From OLB6 sp964493635 (GTDB lineage Bacteria > Bacteroidota > Ignavibacteria > Kapaibacteriales > Kapaibacteriaceae), in contig CAZBOW010000001.1 in the NCBI GenBank assembly GCA_964493635.1, positions 1 to 64,000 of the forward strand: a stretch of 64,000 nt of DNA, written 5' to 3'. The notes below the pieces were generated by a model that worked only from the letters and a program-made list of their open reading frames with translations, ran no database searches and was not told the origin of the DNA. The translations under genes were made by a program, and so were the position numbers. Positions 17,350 through 25,810 of this stretch are shown here, piece by piece (positions within the stretch are counted from its first letter, which is position 1; each line of letters starts with the position of its first letter).

Positions 17350-18303
17350 ATGTCGTCTGCCACGCTCCCATTGGTATCCGTCCTGATCGCCACGCGCAAC
17401 CGGCGCGATGTGCTGGCCAAGAGCTTGCGTGCCTATGAGCGGCAGTCGTATCCGGCGATTGAGATCCTGGTGGCCGATAACGGATCGGACGACGGTACGG
17501 TGGAGATGCTGGCGCGAGACTTTCCCCACGTGCAGGTGGTAGCCTTTGACAGCAACCGTGGGCCCCTTGCCCTGAATGCGTTGGCAGAGAAGGCTGTGGG
17601 CATGTATCTGTGGCGAACGGACGATGACGCCGCCCCAGCCGATCCAACAACCCTTGCCGATGCCATGCAGATCCTGGAGGACTACCCCCACGTTACGGCC
17701 GTTACGGGCGATATTCTTGAGCGCCTGATCAACTACCAGCCGCTGGACTATTATCCCTTTGCACGCCCCGACGTCATACCCGCCGACGGTGTGCCAGCCA
17801 TCGAATGCTGGGGGACGTGTATGATGGTTCGTCGAGAAGCGTTTTTGGAGGTAGGGGGCTATTGGGATCTGTTCTACGGCGAGGAACTCGACCTTAGTTC
17901 GCGGCTGATTGTGCGTGGCGGTCAGCTGCGGTATCAGCCGTCGATCCGGGTTCGGCATGAAAGTGCCTTTGCCGGCGAGCGGCGATTCTATGATCGGTGG
18001 TTGCTGCAGGTGGAGTCCAGTGTGCGCTATCAATGGCGATTCTTTCCCTGGTGGGCGGCCTTCGGCAGAACCAAGGTTGTGTGGTTTGGACTGCTGCTCG
18101 GAGCCATCGGACATCGATTTAGCATCGCGCAGATTTGGCAAGGACTGCGGCGAACGCTGCAGGCCATAGCCTGGGGACGAGCCCATCACCTTCGGCTCAC
18201 GTCGGAAGAGCGATCGCGCATTACGATGGATCGCAGCATCTGGGATGTGGTGTTCCGCTACTATAAGGTGCGCTGGCAACAACGGAGGGCATCCGTCGCA
18301 TGA
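17350..18303 (+). CDS. Family 2 (GT-A) glycosyltransferase
   Basis: This 317-residue enzyme transfers a sugar from a nucleotide donor. It has the GT-A start PLVSVLIATRNRRDVL, the donor-binding EILVADNGSDDGTVEML, the DXD-type metal site in WRTDDDAAP, and a C-terminal acceptor region with FYGEELDLSSRL resembling the ED motif of GT2 enzymes. The C-terminal 100 residues are basic and contain one hydrophobic helix, suggesting membrane association. The start is supported by a TACCTTTG box four nucleotides upstream. It overlaps the next glycosyltransferase by ATGA, so both probably act in one polysaccharide or glycoprotein pathway; the acceptor is unknown. The gene contains one GTAGGGGGC motif copy. 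Confidence 0.9.
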   Translation: MSSATLPLVSVLIATRNRRDVLAKSLRAYERQSYPAIEILVADNGSDDGTVEMLARDFPHVQVVAFDSNRGPLALNALAEKAVGMYLWRTDDDAAPADPTTLADAMQILEDYPHVTAVTGDILERLINYQPLDYYPFARPDVIPADGVPAIECWGTCMMVRREAFLEVGGYWDLFYGEELDLSSRLIVRGGQLRYQPSIRVRHESAFAGERRFYDRWLLQVESSVRYQWRFFPWWAAFGRTKVVWFGLLLGAIGHRFSIAQIWQGLRRTLQAIAWGRAHHLRLTSEERSRITMDRSIWDVVFRYYKVRWQQRRASVA

Positions 18304-19553
18304 GAATCGTTCAAGTGATGCCGCAGTATCCCTTTCCCATGACCGACGGCGGCAAGGTGGGACTCGGTAGCATTGCCCTGGAACTTGTTGCGCAGGGACA
18401 TACCGTGGTGGTGGTGTGCTATGCACCCGCCGGTACCGCTGAGGTGCACCCAGATGGGCTGGATGTGCGTATGGTGGCGCACAGCACAACGAATACGCCA
18501 CTGCGCATTGCCGCTAGCCTGGTTCAGCGGCGAGCGCTGTACATGAGCAAGCACGATACGGCGGCAATGGAACATGCCATTGCCAAGGCCATCGCCGACA
18601 TCAACGCCGACGTGGTCGTGGCCGATCACACGTGCATGGCCCCCATGGTACAGCGGGCTGCCCAGAACGCGCAACGGCCATGGGCCCTGCGCCTGCATAA
18701 CGTAGAATGGATGATCTGGCACCGCTATGCTGAGCGCTATCCGTGGTGGCATCCCGCACGATGGTACGTGCAGGGTCAGGCCGCTCGACTGCAGCGCGAA
18801 GAAGCTCATATTCTCGGCCAGGCATCGGTGGTATTCGCCATCACGTCAACGGATGCAGAGCGTGCCCTGGCCATGCAACCACAGGCACGAATCGTTGTTG
18901 CTCCCGCCGGCGTTCATGCTGAACAGTGGAATCGGCCGCGCATTCCGGCAACAGCACCACAGGTGATCATGGCATCCAACTATCGCTGGGTGCACAATGC
19001 CGATGCACTGCGCTGGTTTGTGGAGAACGTGTGGCCAGAGGTACATCGCCAAACCGGCAGTACTCTGTACGTTGTTGGGACGAACGTCCCGCAGTGGCTG
19101 TCAGACATGGCGGTGAAGGGCGCAGTGAAGAGCGCAGTGAACAGTATCGTGGCCGAGGGCTTCGTGCCCAACCTGGCCGAGCGGTATCGCACGGCATCGG
19201 TCAGTATTGCGCCGCTGTTTGTGGGGTCCGGCATGCGGATCAAGATCCTTGAAGCCATGGCTGCCGGCCTGCCCGTCGTCTCTACCAGTGTTGGCGCCGA
19301 AGGCATTGAACTTTTTGAGGACGATGGCTTGTTCCGGACGGACGATGTGCGAACCATGACATCGAAGCTCGTAGAACTACTGAAAGATCCGGATCTTTGT
19401 GCTCGTTGGGGTGCGAAGGCCCAACAGCGGGTTGGTGAAACGTACTCGTGGACGGCCGCCGTACGCGGTATGGCGGACGTACTCTCGCAGTGTACGAAAC
19501 ACTGTAACGAATTGGATCATCAGGCGTCCATCTCTAGCGTGGACCATCACTGA
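18300..19553 (+). CDS. GT-B glycosyltransferase (family 1/4)
   Basis: This 417-residue protein has the two Rossmann-like domains of GT-B enzymes. The N-terminal domain starts MRIVQVMPQYPFPMTDGGKV, and the C-terminal domain carries GSGMRIKILEAMAAGLPVVS, the nucleotide-sugar binding segment typical of GT4-like proteins. Residues AVKGAVKSAVNS in the second domain are encoded by a 12-nt imperfect tandem repeat (19110-19145). The start overlaps the previous glycosyltransferase stop as ATGA. A role in surface glycan or T9SS-linked glycan synthesis is an inference from the neighbouring secreted protein; donor and acceptor are unknown. Confidence 0.9.
   Translation: MRIVQVMPQYPFPMTDGGKVGLGSIALELVAQGHTVVVVCYAPAGTAEVHPDGLDVRMVAHSTTNTPLRIAASLVQRRALYMSKHDTAAMEHAIAKAIADINADVVVADHTCMAPMVQRAAQNAQRPWALRLHNVEWMIWHRYAERYPWWHPARWYVQGQAARLQREEAHILGQASVVFAITSTDAERALAMQPQARIVVAPAGVHAEQWNRPRIPATAPQVIMASNYRWVHNADALRWFVENVWPEVHRQTGSTLYVVGTNVPQWLSDMAVKGAVKSAVNSIVAEGFVPNLAERYRTASVSIAPLFVGSGMRIKILEAMAAGLPVVSTSVGAEGIELFEDDGLFRTDDVRTMTSKLVELLKDPDLCARWGAKAQQRVGETYSWTAAVRGMADVLSQCTKHCNELDHQASISSVDHH
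19110..19145 (+). repeat. 12-nt imperfect tandem repeat, 3 copies, in frame
   Basis: Three consecutive 12-nt units related to GCAGTGAAGAGC encode Ala-Val-Lys-Gly, Ala-Val-Lys-Ser and Ala-Val-Asn-Ser within the GT-B glycosyltransferase. Confidence 0.85.
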
Positions 19554-19596
19554 CGAAAAGGACCGAGATGAAAAGGACCGAGATGAAAAGGACTAC
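19552..19596 (+). repeat. 15-nt tandem repeat duplicating a ribosome-binding site and start codon
   Basis: Three 15-nt units related to GATGAAAAGGACCGA begin inside the upstream stop codon. Each contains an AAAAGGA Shine-Dalgarno-like core, and together with the next bases they give three in-frame ATGs at 19568, 19583 and 19598. The downstream signal peptide argues for 19598 as the main start. Confidence 0.9.
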
Positions 19597-19597
19597 C

Positions 19598-22500
19598 ATG
19601 TATCGCTTTGGAACACTTGTTCTCAGTGTAGTGCTGATGGGCATCAGCGCCGGCAGTGCCGGTGCGCAAACCACCTTTGAACGCGTACGCGCGCAGATGG
19701 CCGAAGTGCATTCGCGCGTGGACGTGGATGGCACCGTACAGTACACCAAGCAGTTCGAACGCTGGCAGTGGTTCTGGAAGGCACGCCTGACGGACGACGG
19801 AAACTTCGGCTCGGCCGATCTGTATCGAACACAACAGCAGAACGTGCGGCGGGCCAAGCAGGCCGCTGAAGCCGACGTGCAAGCGCTACCAACGTGGACG
19901 GAACTCGGACCGGAAGCGCCGGATCTGCCCGCCCGCTCGAATCAATGGTCGGGTATTGGCCGAGTGAACACTGTGGCCATCCACCCCACGCAACAGAACA
20001 CCATGCTCCTCGGTTCGGCCCAGGGTGGTATTTGGAAGACCACAAACGGCGGCGGCATGTGGACCTACATCACCGTGCCAGAGCTGCCGATGTTTGGCGT
20101 GAGTGATATTCAGTTTGCTCCAACAAAGCCTTCCGTAGTGTACGTGGCCACTGGCGACGTAAACGCGTCGATCCCCGGCTCACTCAACGGTTTTCCGGGG
20201 TTCTCGTACGGATTGATCAAGTCCACCGACGACGGCAAGACGTGGTCCAGGACGGGGTTGGTCATGTCGCCGGCGCAGAACAATCTGGTTGCGCGCCTGT
20301 GGGTAGATCCTCGCAACGAGGACATCGTTGTAGCTGCCACCTATGCCGGGATCCAGAAGTCCACCGACGGTGGTGCCACATGGACGACGAAGACGGCAGC
20401 GTTACCCTTCCGGGATCTGGTTGGTAATCCCAAGACCTACGATGTGCTGTATGCCACAACCTTTCAGGTCTTCAGCGGAGGGGCTGCGATCTACCGCTCC
20501 ACCAATGCCGGGGAGACGTGGGAAGAAGTTCTGCGACTGCCCATGGCCAACCGAATCCGCTTGGCCGTTACACCTGCTAACCCCGCCATGGTCGGCGCTG
20601 TTGCCTCCGAGTATCGTAGAGATAATCAGCGCCGGTACAATGGATTGGAAGGCGTGTACAAGTCCACGGACTACGGTGCCTCGTTTACGGACATGAAGGT
20701 CTCGCTCAATCTCCTGGGCTGGAACCCCACCGGAACCGATCAGGACGGACAGGGCTTCTACGATCTGGCCATGGCCATCTCTCCAACCAATGCCAATCTC
20801 TGGTTCGTCGGCGGCGTGAACGCATGGCGCTCTACCAATGCTGGTTCGTCGTGGGTGCTGTCGGCCCATTGGTACGGCGGTGGGGGAGCACCCTGGGTGC
20901 ATGCCGACCATCACTTCATGACGTTCCATCCCACGCAGCGCCGACTCTATGCCTGTAACGACGGAGGAATCGCTCGCTCGACGGACGATGGTGTTACGTG
21001 GCGCGACATCAGCAACGGCCTGAAAATCCAGCAGTACTACGGGCTTGCCGTTACCGACAAGAGTGCCAATGTTACCCTTGCCGGCGCCCAGGACAATGGC
21101 ACCGCAGGAACAACGGACGGCAAGACGTTCTACCACATCTTGGACGGCGACGGGATGATGACAGCCATCGACGCCGTGAATCCCGCAACGGGATATGCCA
21201 GCCAGCCGAATGGTACGTTCTACCGCACCACCAATAGTGGAAACAACTTTCGGCAGATTGCCCGCCCGTCCGACTTCTCGGAACCCGGTGGTGCATGGGT
21301 AGCCCCAATCGTGACCGATCCTCAACGGGAGGCCGTTGTCTACATCGGCTACACCCAGCTGTATCGCAGCACCAACCGTGGCACGAACTGGCAGAAGCTC
21401 TCCGACGTGCAGGTCACCAGCTTCCTGCGTCACATTGCGGTGTCGCCGGTGAACAGCAACTACATCGTCATTGCCAACGACGATCAGGTATGGCTAACCA
21501 CCAATGGTGGCATTCAGTGGACGGAGCAATCTGGGTTGGCAGGCTACATTCAAGATGTCGAATTCCATCCCACCGATGTCAATACGTACTGGGTCAGCTT
21601 CGGAGGATTCTCACCCTCCAATAAGGTGGTAGAAGTCTCCAACGGCAAGGCCACGAACATTACCGGAACGGGCCTGCCGAATGTGCCGGCAAACTGTATT
21701 GTCTATCAGCCGGGAACCTTCGGGCGCCTCTACGTTGGTACGGACGTGGGCGTGTTCTTCCGCGATGGAGAGCTAGACGTGTGGGCACCCTACGGTGCGG
21801 GGATGCCCGAGACCATTGTGTCTGATCTGCGGCTGATTCCGTCGGCGGGAATACTTCGCGCAAGCACGTATGGTAGGGGGCTTTGGGAGGTACCAGCGGT
21901 GCAGTGCGTGGCCACAAAGCCATCGGTAACCGCTGCCGGCGGGATCACGGAAGTGTGCATGGGCACCGACGTCGTCCTGGAGGCTCCGGCCGGATTTGAT
22001 GCGTACGCTTGGAGCAACGGTGAAACAACACGATCGATAACCCTGTCCACCTTTGTGCAGTCCGGCGACTACACCGTCTCCGTGACCGACGGCAGTGGCT
22101 GTCGTGCAACGTCCGATGCTATCTCCGTGAGCATCAAGCGCACGCCGGCTCGGCCTTCGGTAAGCGTTGTGGCAGGAACAACCTTGCGTTCATCCGCCAT
22201 TGGTGGGATTCAGATCTTCCAATGGCTCCTTGACGGCGTGGAGATTCCCGGGGCAACGCAGCGTGAGTACGTGCCGGAACGCCGAGGATCCTATTCCGTG
22301 CGGGTAACCAACAACGATGGTTGTTCGGCCGAGTCGCTGCCTGTGGAGGTGGGTGATCCCGTGAGTGTTGCCGAGGGCAATAGCCGGATTGCCGGCATTC
22401 TGCTGCAGCCGAATCCCGTCGACAACGTGCTCACGGTTACCATGGTCAGTGGTGGCATTGATCGTGTCGAGATCGTGTCGATGGATGGACGTGTGGTTGC

Positions 22501-22627
22501 TCAGCAGGCCATCGAACGTGGGCAGCACACGGCGGAGATCAGCATGGCTGGTCATGCCGCCGGAGCGTATGTTGTTCGTGTGCTGGGGCCAACGGTGCAG
22601 TGGTCAGAGATGATCGTGAAGCGCTAA
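19598..22627 (+). CDS. Secreted Asp-box beta-propeller protein with T9SS type A sorting domain
   Basis: This 1009-residue protein starts with a signal peptide (MYRFGTLVLSVVLMGISAG...AQ). At least nine Asp-box motifs of the S/T-x-D/N-x-G-x-x-W/F type follow (for example STDGGATW, STNAGETW, STDDGVTW, TTNGGIQW), indicating sialidase or VPS10-like beta-propellers across roughly residues 110-760. Two Ig-like or PKD-like segments come next (AYAWSNGETTRSITLS; QWLLDGVEIPGATQREYVP). The C-terminal 80 residues match a T9SS sorting domain, with LQPNPVDNVLTV, SMDGRVVAQQ, AGAYVVRV and a final KR. It is probably exported through the outer membrane and anchored or released. Catalytic residues were not identified, so binding rather than hydrolysis is possible. 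Three repeated start codons precede it; the gene has one GTAGGGGGC motif. Confidence 0.9.
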   Translation: MYRFGTLVLSVVLMGISAGSAGAQTTFERVRAQMAEVHSRVDVDGTVQYTKQFERWQWFWKARLTDDGNFGSADLYRTQQQNVRRAKQAAEADVQALPTWTELGPEAPDLPARSNQWSGIGRVNTVAIHPTQQNTMLLGSAQGGIWKTTNGGGMWTYITVPELPMFGVSDIQFAPTKPSVVYVATGDVNASIPGSLNGFPGFSYGLIKSTDDGKTWSRTGLVMSPAQNNLVARLWVDPRNEDIVVAATYAGIQKSTDGGATWTTKTAALPFRDLVGNPKTYDVLYATTFQVFSGGAAIYRSTNAGETWEEVLRLPMANRIRLAVTPANPAMVGAVASEYRRDNQRRYNGLEGVYKSTDYGASFTDMKVSLNLLGWNPTGTDQDGQGFYDLAMAISPTNANLWFVGGVNAWRSTNAGSSWVLSAHWYGGGGAPWVHADHHFMTFHPTQRRLYACNDGGIARSTDDGVTWRDISNGLKIQQYYGLAVTDKSANVTLAGAQDNGTAGTTDGKTFYHILDGDGMMTAIDAVNPATGYASQPNGTFYRTTNSGNNFRQIARPSDFSEPGGAWVAPIVTDPQREAVVYIGYTQLYRSTNRGTNWQKLSDVQVTSFLRHIAVSPVNSNYIVIANDDQVWLTTNGGIQWTEQSGLAGYIQDVEFHPTDVNTYWVSFGGFSPSNKVVEVSNGKATNITGTGLPNVPANCIVYQPGTFGRLYVGTDVGVFFRDGELDVWAPYGAGMPETIVSDLRLIPSAGILRASTYGRGLWEVPAVQCVATKPSVTAAGGITEVCMGTDVVLEAPAGFDAYAWSNGETTRSITLSTFVQSGDYTVSVTDGSGCRATSDAISVSIKRTPARPSVSVVAGTTLRSSAIGGIQIFQWLLDGVEIPGATQREYVPERRGSYSVRVTNNDGCSAESLPVEVGDPVSVAEGNSRIAGILLQPNPVDNVLTVTMVSGGIDRVEIVSMDGRVVAQQAIERGQHTAEISMAGHAAGAYVVRVLGPTVQWSEMIVKR

Positions 22628-22641
22628 CTGTTCGGCGATTG

Positions 22642-23730
22642 TCAGGCGATAATCCCGCCACCGACCACGTCGTCGTCCTCGTAGAGCACCACCGACTGGC
22701 CGCGGGCAATGGCCTTTCGGGGCTCGGAAAACTGAACATGAAGCAAGCCCTCGCTGTCGGTCCAACAGACGGCGGGGGCTCCTTCGTCCTTGTAGCGCAC
22801 CTTTGCCAGCAGCGTACGCGGCTCGCGCAGATCGGCATACTTTAAAAGGTTCACCGAGTGGGCCGTCAGTTCGGCGTGGTAGAGTTCTTCCTCGCTTCCC
22901 ACCACGACGGTGTTGGTCTGGGGCAGAACGTCCAAGACGAACAACGGCTCCGGCGACGACACCCCAAGCCCCTTACGCTGCCCAATTGTATAGTAGGCAA
23001 AGCCCTCGTGCGTGCCGATCGGCTGCCCATCCTTGACAATGGGGCCTGGCTGAAGTCGGGTGGGGTCGGCGTTTTCGCGGAGGAACCGACGGTAGTCGTT
23101 ATCGGGAATGAAGCAGATCTCGTAGGACTCTCCCTTGGCTTCAATGCCAAGCTCTAGACGAGCACCCTCGGCGCGCGACTCGGCCTTGGTAAACCCGGCC
23201 AAAGGGAACAGTGTCCGGGCGAGGTGTTCTTGACGCACCGACCAGAGCATGTACGACTGGTCCTTCTGTGGATCCGGGCTGCGGCGTACCCAACGACGAT
23301 TGGTCGCGGGGTCGTGCAGGATGCTGGCATAGTGGCCGGTGGCGATGTACTCGGCTCCTAAGGCATCGGCCTTGTGTAGCATCTGCTCCCACTTGATGGT
23401 GCGGTTGCACCGCACGCAGGGATTGGGGGTATTCCCGGCAAGGTAGTCGTCGATGAAGTAGTCGATGACCTTTTCGCGGAAGACCTCCGAGAAATCCACC
23501 GTGTAGTGGGGGAAGCCCAGCTTCATCGCAATACGGCGGGCATCGTTGATGCCGTCCAGGGAGCAGCACGTTGAGTCGTTGCCAACGTTGCCCCCAACGT
23601 CTTCGTACCGATATGTTTTGATCGTGATGCCGATGCAGGAATAGCCCTGCTCGACAAGTAAGCCGGCAGCGACACTGGAGTCGACGCCGCCCGACATGCC
23701 TACAATGACGGTATGTGGATCTCGTTGCAT
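22642..23730 (-). CDS. mnmA: tRNA-specific 2-thiouridylase MnmA
   Basis: This 362-residue enzyme thiolates U34 of tRNAs for Lys, Glu and Gln. The PP-loop ATP pyrophosphatase motif GMSGGVDSS is near residue 12. The two catalytic cysteines appear in NPCVRCNRTIKW and in YEICFIPDNDYRRFL. The C-terminal beta-barrel domain is present, ending in VVLYEDDDVVGGGII. Length is normal. ATG 23730 (MQRDPHTVIVGMSGG) is chosen because the PP-loop starts close to it; longer in-frame versions overlap the divergent acyltransferase. Only 12 nt separate its start from that of the divergent gene. Confidence 0.95.
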   Translation of the reverse strand: MQRDPHTVIVGMSGGVDSSVAAGLLVEQGYSCIGITIKTYRYEDVGGNVGNDSTCCSLDGINDARRIAMKLGFPHYTVDFSEVFREKVIDYFIDDYLAGNTPNPCVRCNRTIKWEQMLHKADALGAEYIATGHYASILHDPATNRRWVRRSPDPQKDQSYMLWSVRQEHLARTLFPLAGFTKAESRAEGARLELGIEAKGESYEICFIPDNDYRRFLRENADPTRLQPGPIVKDGQPIGTHEGFAYYTIGQRKGLGVSSPEPLFVLDVLPQTNTVVVGSEEELYHAELTAHSVNLLKYADLREPRTLLAKVRYKDEGAPAVCWTDSEGLLHVQFSEPRKAIARGQSVVLYEDDDVVGGGIIA

Positions 23731-23742
23731 ATTCGTTCTCTC

Positions 23743-24486
23743 ATGCAATCTACGGACATCATCACCGCTCGGCCGAATGCTCTGGCCCGCGCCTTCTGGG
23801 GCCGGTACTTTGAGCGGAGCGTGCGGCGATCGTTTCACAGCGTATACGTGCGTGGTACCGCCCACCTTGAACCCTGGAAGACGAGATCCATTGGCGAACC
23901 GTTGATTGTAGCCGCCACGCATGCGTCGTGGTGGGACGCAGCACTGGCCATTGTCCTTTCAGAGCGGTGGACGGGTGTTGAGTCGTACGGCATCATGGAG
24001 TACAAGCAGCTGGTGAAGTACCAGTTCTTTCGTGGGATCGGCATGATGAGCGTGGTACGCGACGATCCCCGAAGTGCGCTGCGAACCCTGCAGCATGCCG
24101 CCGATGTCCTGCGGGGAACATCTCGGGTGCTGTGGATGTTTCCGCAGGGGACGCTCATCCACCAAGATCAGCGCCCAATCGTCTGCGACCCCGGCATTGG
24201 CATCTTGGCCAACAAGTTGCCAGCCGTCTGGATTGCTCCCGTTGCGATGCGGTACGAACTGTTGCGCGAGCAGCGCCCGCATGGATGGATCACGATTGGC
24301 CAGCCCTATCGTGTGGAAGGGGGATCACCCCGAGACGTCACCTCGGTGGTGCAGGAGCAGATCACGCATCAAGCCGACCAACTGCGAACAGCGGCAATGG
24401 CTGAAGACGCACGTAGCTTTGCCGAGCTGGTACGCGGACGGATGTCGATGGAAAAACGATTCGATCACCTTCGCAGGAAGAGATAG
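23743..24486 (+). CDS. Lysophospholipid acyltransferase (PlsC-like)
   Basis: This 247-residue protein has the acyltransferase catalytic motif HxxxxD (ATHASWWDAAL) and the MFPQGT segment corresponding to the FPEGTR substrate-binding motif, with Gln replacing the usual Glu. It probably transfers fatty acyl chains to a lysophospholipid or related glycerolipid at the inner membrane. The start is set at ATG 23743 rather than ATG 23713 because the latter would run into the mnmA coding region on the other strand. It is separated by 2 nt from the thioredoxin gene. The acyl acceptor is inferred from the family only. Confidence 0.85.
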   Translation: MQSTDIITARPNALARAFWGRYFERSVRRSFHSVYVRGTAHLEPWKTRSIGEPLIVAATHASWWDAALAIVLSERWTGVESYGIMEYKQLVKYQFFRGIGMMSVVRDDPRSALRTLQHAADVLRGTSRVLWMFPQGTLIHQDQRPIVCDPGIGILANKLPAVWIAPVAMRYELLREQRPHGWITIGQPYRVEGGSPRDVTSVVQEQITHQADQLRTAAMAEDARSFAELVRGRMSMEKRFDHLRRKR

Positions 24487-24488
24487 TC

Positions 24489-24821
24489 ATGGCAGTTCAG
24501 GTAGTAACCGACGGAGAATTTGAACAGCTGGTATCCAGCAGTCCCGTCGTGATGGTGAAGTACTTTGCCGATTGGTGCGGGTCGTGTAAGCTCTTTGCAC
24601 CGAAGTACCGCCGCTTAAGCGACGATCCTCGCTTCGAGGGTATCGTGTTTTTGGATGTGAATGCCGAGCACAACCCGATCGCGCGGGGACTGGCCAACGT
24701 GGACAACCTGCCCTTCTTTGCCACATTCCGCAACGGAGCGCTGGTAGAGGGAACGGCAACGGCCAAGGAAGAAACGGTCGTGGCAATGCTTGAGCGAGCG
24801 CAAGGGGAGGCACAGGCATGA
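24489..24821 (+). CDS. Thioredoxin-family protein
   Basis: This 110-residue protein has the thioredoxin fold with active site WCGSC (Cys30 and Cys33) in VKYFADWCGSCKLFAP, and the cis-proline in DNLPFFATF. There is no signal peptide, so it should act in the cytoplasm as a disulfide reductant. GS between the cysteines differs from the GP of classical thioredoxin and would make it a different-strength reductant. Its stop overlaps the next start (ATGA), and a typical 2-Cys peroxiredoxin is encoded convergently 270 nt away, suggesting it serves peroxide detoxification. Confidence 0.9.
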   Translation: MAVQVVTDGEFEQLVSSSPVVMVKYFADWCGSCKLFAPKYRRLSDDPRFEGIVFLDVNAEHNPIARGLANVDNLPFFATFRNGALVEGTATAKEETVVAMLERAQGEAQA

Positions 24822-25060
24822 ACCTCGCCGCCGTTCGTACCCTGGTAGAAACCTACACCAATCACGATCTCCAACAGGCCGAGGCCCAGCTGCTGGAAGG
24901 CGAGCCCCTTACCATCGACGTCCAGGGTGAAGACGAGGGCGAGCAGCTCACGCACATTTTAGCGGCCCTATGGGTGCGTCAGCACATGGCCGAAACCGGT
25001 GATGCTCTGCCGTTGGCGATGCGTGCCTACACACAGCGCGTCCGACAGAGCATCACGTAG
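24818..25060 (+). CDS. DUF6952-like small protein linked to thioredoxin
   Basis: This 80-residue acidic helical protein contains no cysteine. The C-terminal half (residues about 45-80, with LWVRQHMAETG and AMRAYTQRV) resembles from memory the DUF6952 family, found in Bacteroidota beside thioredoxin-like and peroxiredoxin genes. It overlaps the thioredoxin stop by ATGA, and the peroxiredoxin gene follows convergently, giving the same three-gene context. Its function is unknown; a partner or regulator of the thioredoxin-peroxiredoxin pair is a reasonable inference. The family call needs a profile search. Confidence 0.65.
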   Translation: MNLAAVRTLVETYTNHDLQQAEAQLLEGEPLTIDVQGEDEGEQLTHILAALWVRQHMAETGDALPLAMRAYTQRVRQSIT

Positions 25061-25087
25061 GGTTGCTCGGAAGGTTGAGTGTCCGAG

Positions 25088-25720
25088 TTAGTGCTTGGCG
25101 AGGTAGCTGGCGACGCCCTCGTGGGTGTCGCGCATGCCTTCAGCCCCTTCCTTCCAATTCGCCGGACAGACCTCACCCTTCTCTTCAAAGAAGCGCAGGG
25201 CGTCGACCATTCGCATGGCTTCGTCCACGCTGCGGCCAAGAGGCATGTTGTTGACCACCTGGTGCTGGACAATACCACTCTTGTCGATCAGGAACAGCCC
25301 GCGATAGGCGACCATCTCACCAACGGCTACCAGCTCGTTGTCCTCGTTGTACTCGTAGTGACCAGCCAGGACGTCGTAGTTGGACGAGATCGTCTTGTTG
25401 GTGTCGGCCACGATGGGGTAGGTCACCCCTTGAATGCCTCCGGCGTCCTTGGCCAGCTGCAGCCAGCCCCAGTGCGATTGCTCGGTATCCGTTGAGCAGG
25501 CAACGATGGCCACGTTCTTGGCCTCGAACTCCGCGAGGCGCTCTTGGAAGGCATGCAGTTCGGTAGGACAGACGAACGTGAAATCCTTCGGATAGAAAAA
25601 CAGGATCACGTACTTCTTGCCGAGGTACTGATCCAACGAGAAATGCTCAACGATCTCCTCACCGTTGATTACGGCCTGTGCGGTGAAGGAAGGTGCGCGT
25701 TTTCCAACGAGTACTGCCAT
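25088..25720 (-). CDS. Typical 2-Cys peroxiredoxin (AhpC/Prx)
   Basis: This 210-residue enzyme reduces hydrogen peroxide and organic peroxides in the cytoplasm. The peroxidatic Cys51 is in DFTFVCPTELHAF and the resolving Cys near residue 185 is in KGEVCPANW, so it is a typical 2-Cys enzyme. The start at 25720 (MAVLVGKRAP) is supported by an AGGAGA Shine-Dalgarno sequence just upstream, and a TAGTTTTG promoter box lies about 40 nt further. Reduction is probably by the thioredoxin encoded next to it. Intergenic space on its 3' side contains only a weak 6-bp hairpin. Confidence 0.95.
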   Translation of the reverse strand: MAVLVGKRAPSFTAQAVINGEEIVEHFSLDQYLGKKYVILFFYPKDFTFVCPTELHAFQERLAEFEAKNVAIVACSTDTEQSHWGWLQLAKDAGGIQGVTYPIVADTNKTISSNYDVLAGHYEYNEDNELVAVGEMVAYRGLFLIDKSGIVQHQVVNNMPLGRSVDEAMRMVDALRFFEEKGEVCPANWKEGAEGMRDTHEGVASYLAKH

Positions 25721-25762
25721 ACTTGTCTCCTGATACGTGGTGGTTGGGTGGTTGAACAATCA

Positions 25763-25770
25763 CAAAACTA
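25763..25770 (-). promoter_or_regulatory. Promoter -7 box TAGTTTTG for the peroxiredoxin gene
   Basis: A perfect TAnnTTTG match on the minus strand sits 42 nt before the peroxiredoxin ATG. Unlike the leaderless genes, this one also has a Shine-Dalgarno sequence. Confidence 0.5.
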
Positions 25771-25796
25771 GAACGGAAACAAGGATCGCGGTGATG

Positions 25797-25804
25797 TAGT
25801 TTCG
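25797..25804 (+). promoter_or_regulatory. Possible -7 box TAGTTTCG for tgt
   Basis: This octamer is one mismatch from TAnnTTTG and ends six nucleotides before the tgt ATG at 25811. Confidence 0.35.
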
Positions 25805-25810
25805 TACTTC

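Noticed and set aside
17284..18501. Minus-strand open frame of 405 codons
   Set aside because: It lies antisense to two glycosyltransferase genes with clear motifs and shows no protein-like pattern.
20402..21433. Long open frame on the minus strand (343 codons) inside the Asp-box protein gene
   Set aside because: It is a shadow of a well-supported plus-strand gene; its translation has no recognisable domain and biased His/Gly/Val content typical of antisense frames.
25066..25087. Hairpin CTCGGA-N10-TCCGAG between convergent genes as a terminator
   Set aside because: Only six base pairs, a large loop and no U-tract; too weak to call.
25721..25810. tRNA gene in an intergenic region
   Set aside because: No cloverleaf or GTTCGA-type T-loop sequence could be found here or in any other intergenic region of the window.
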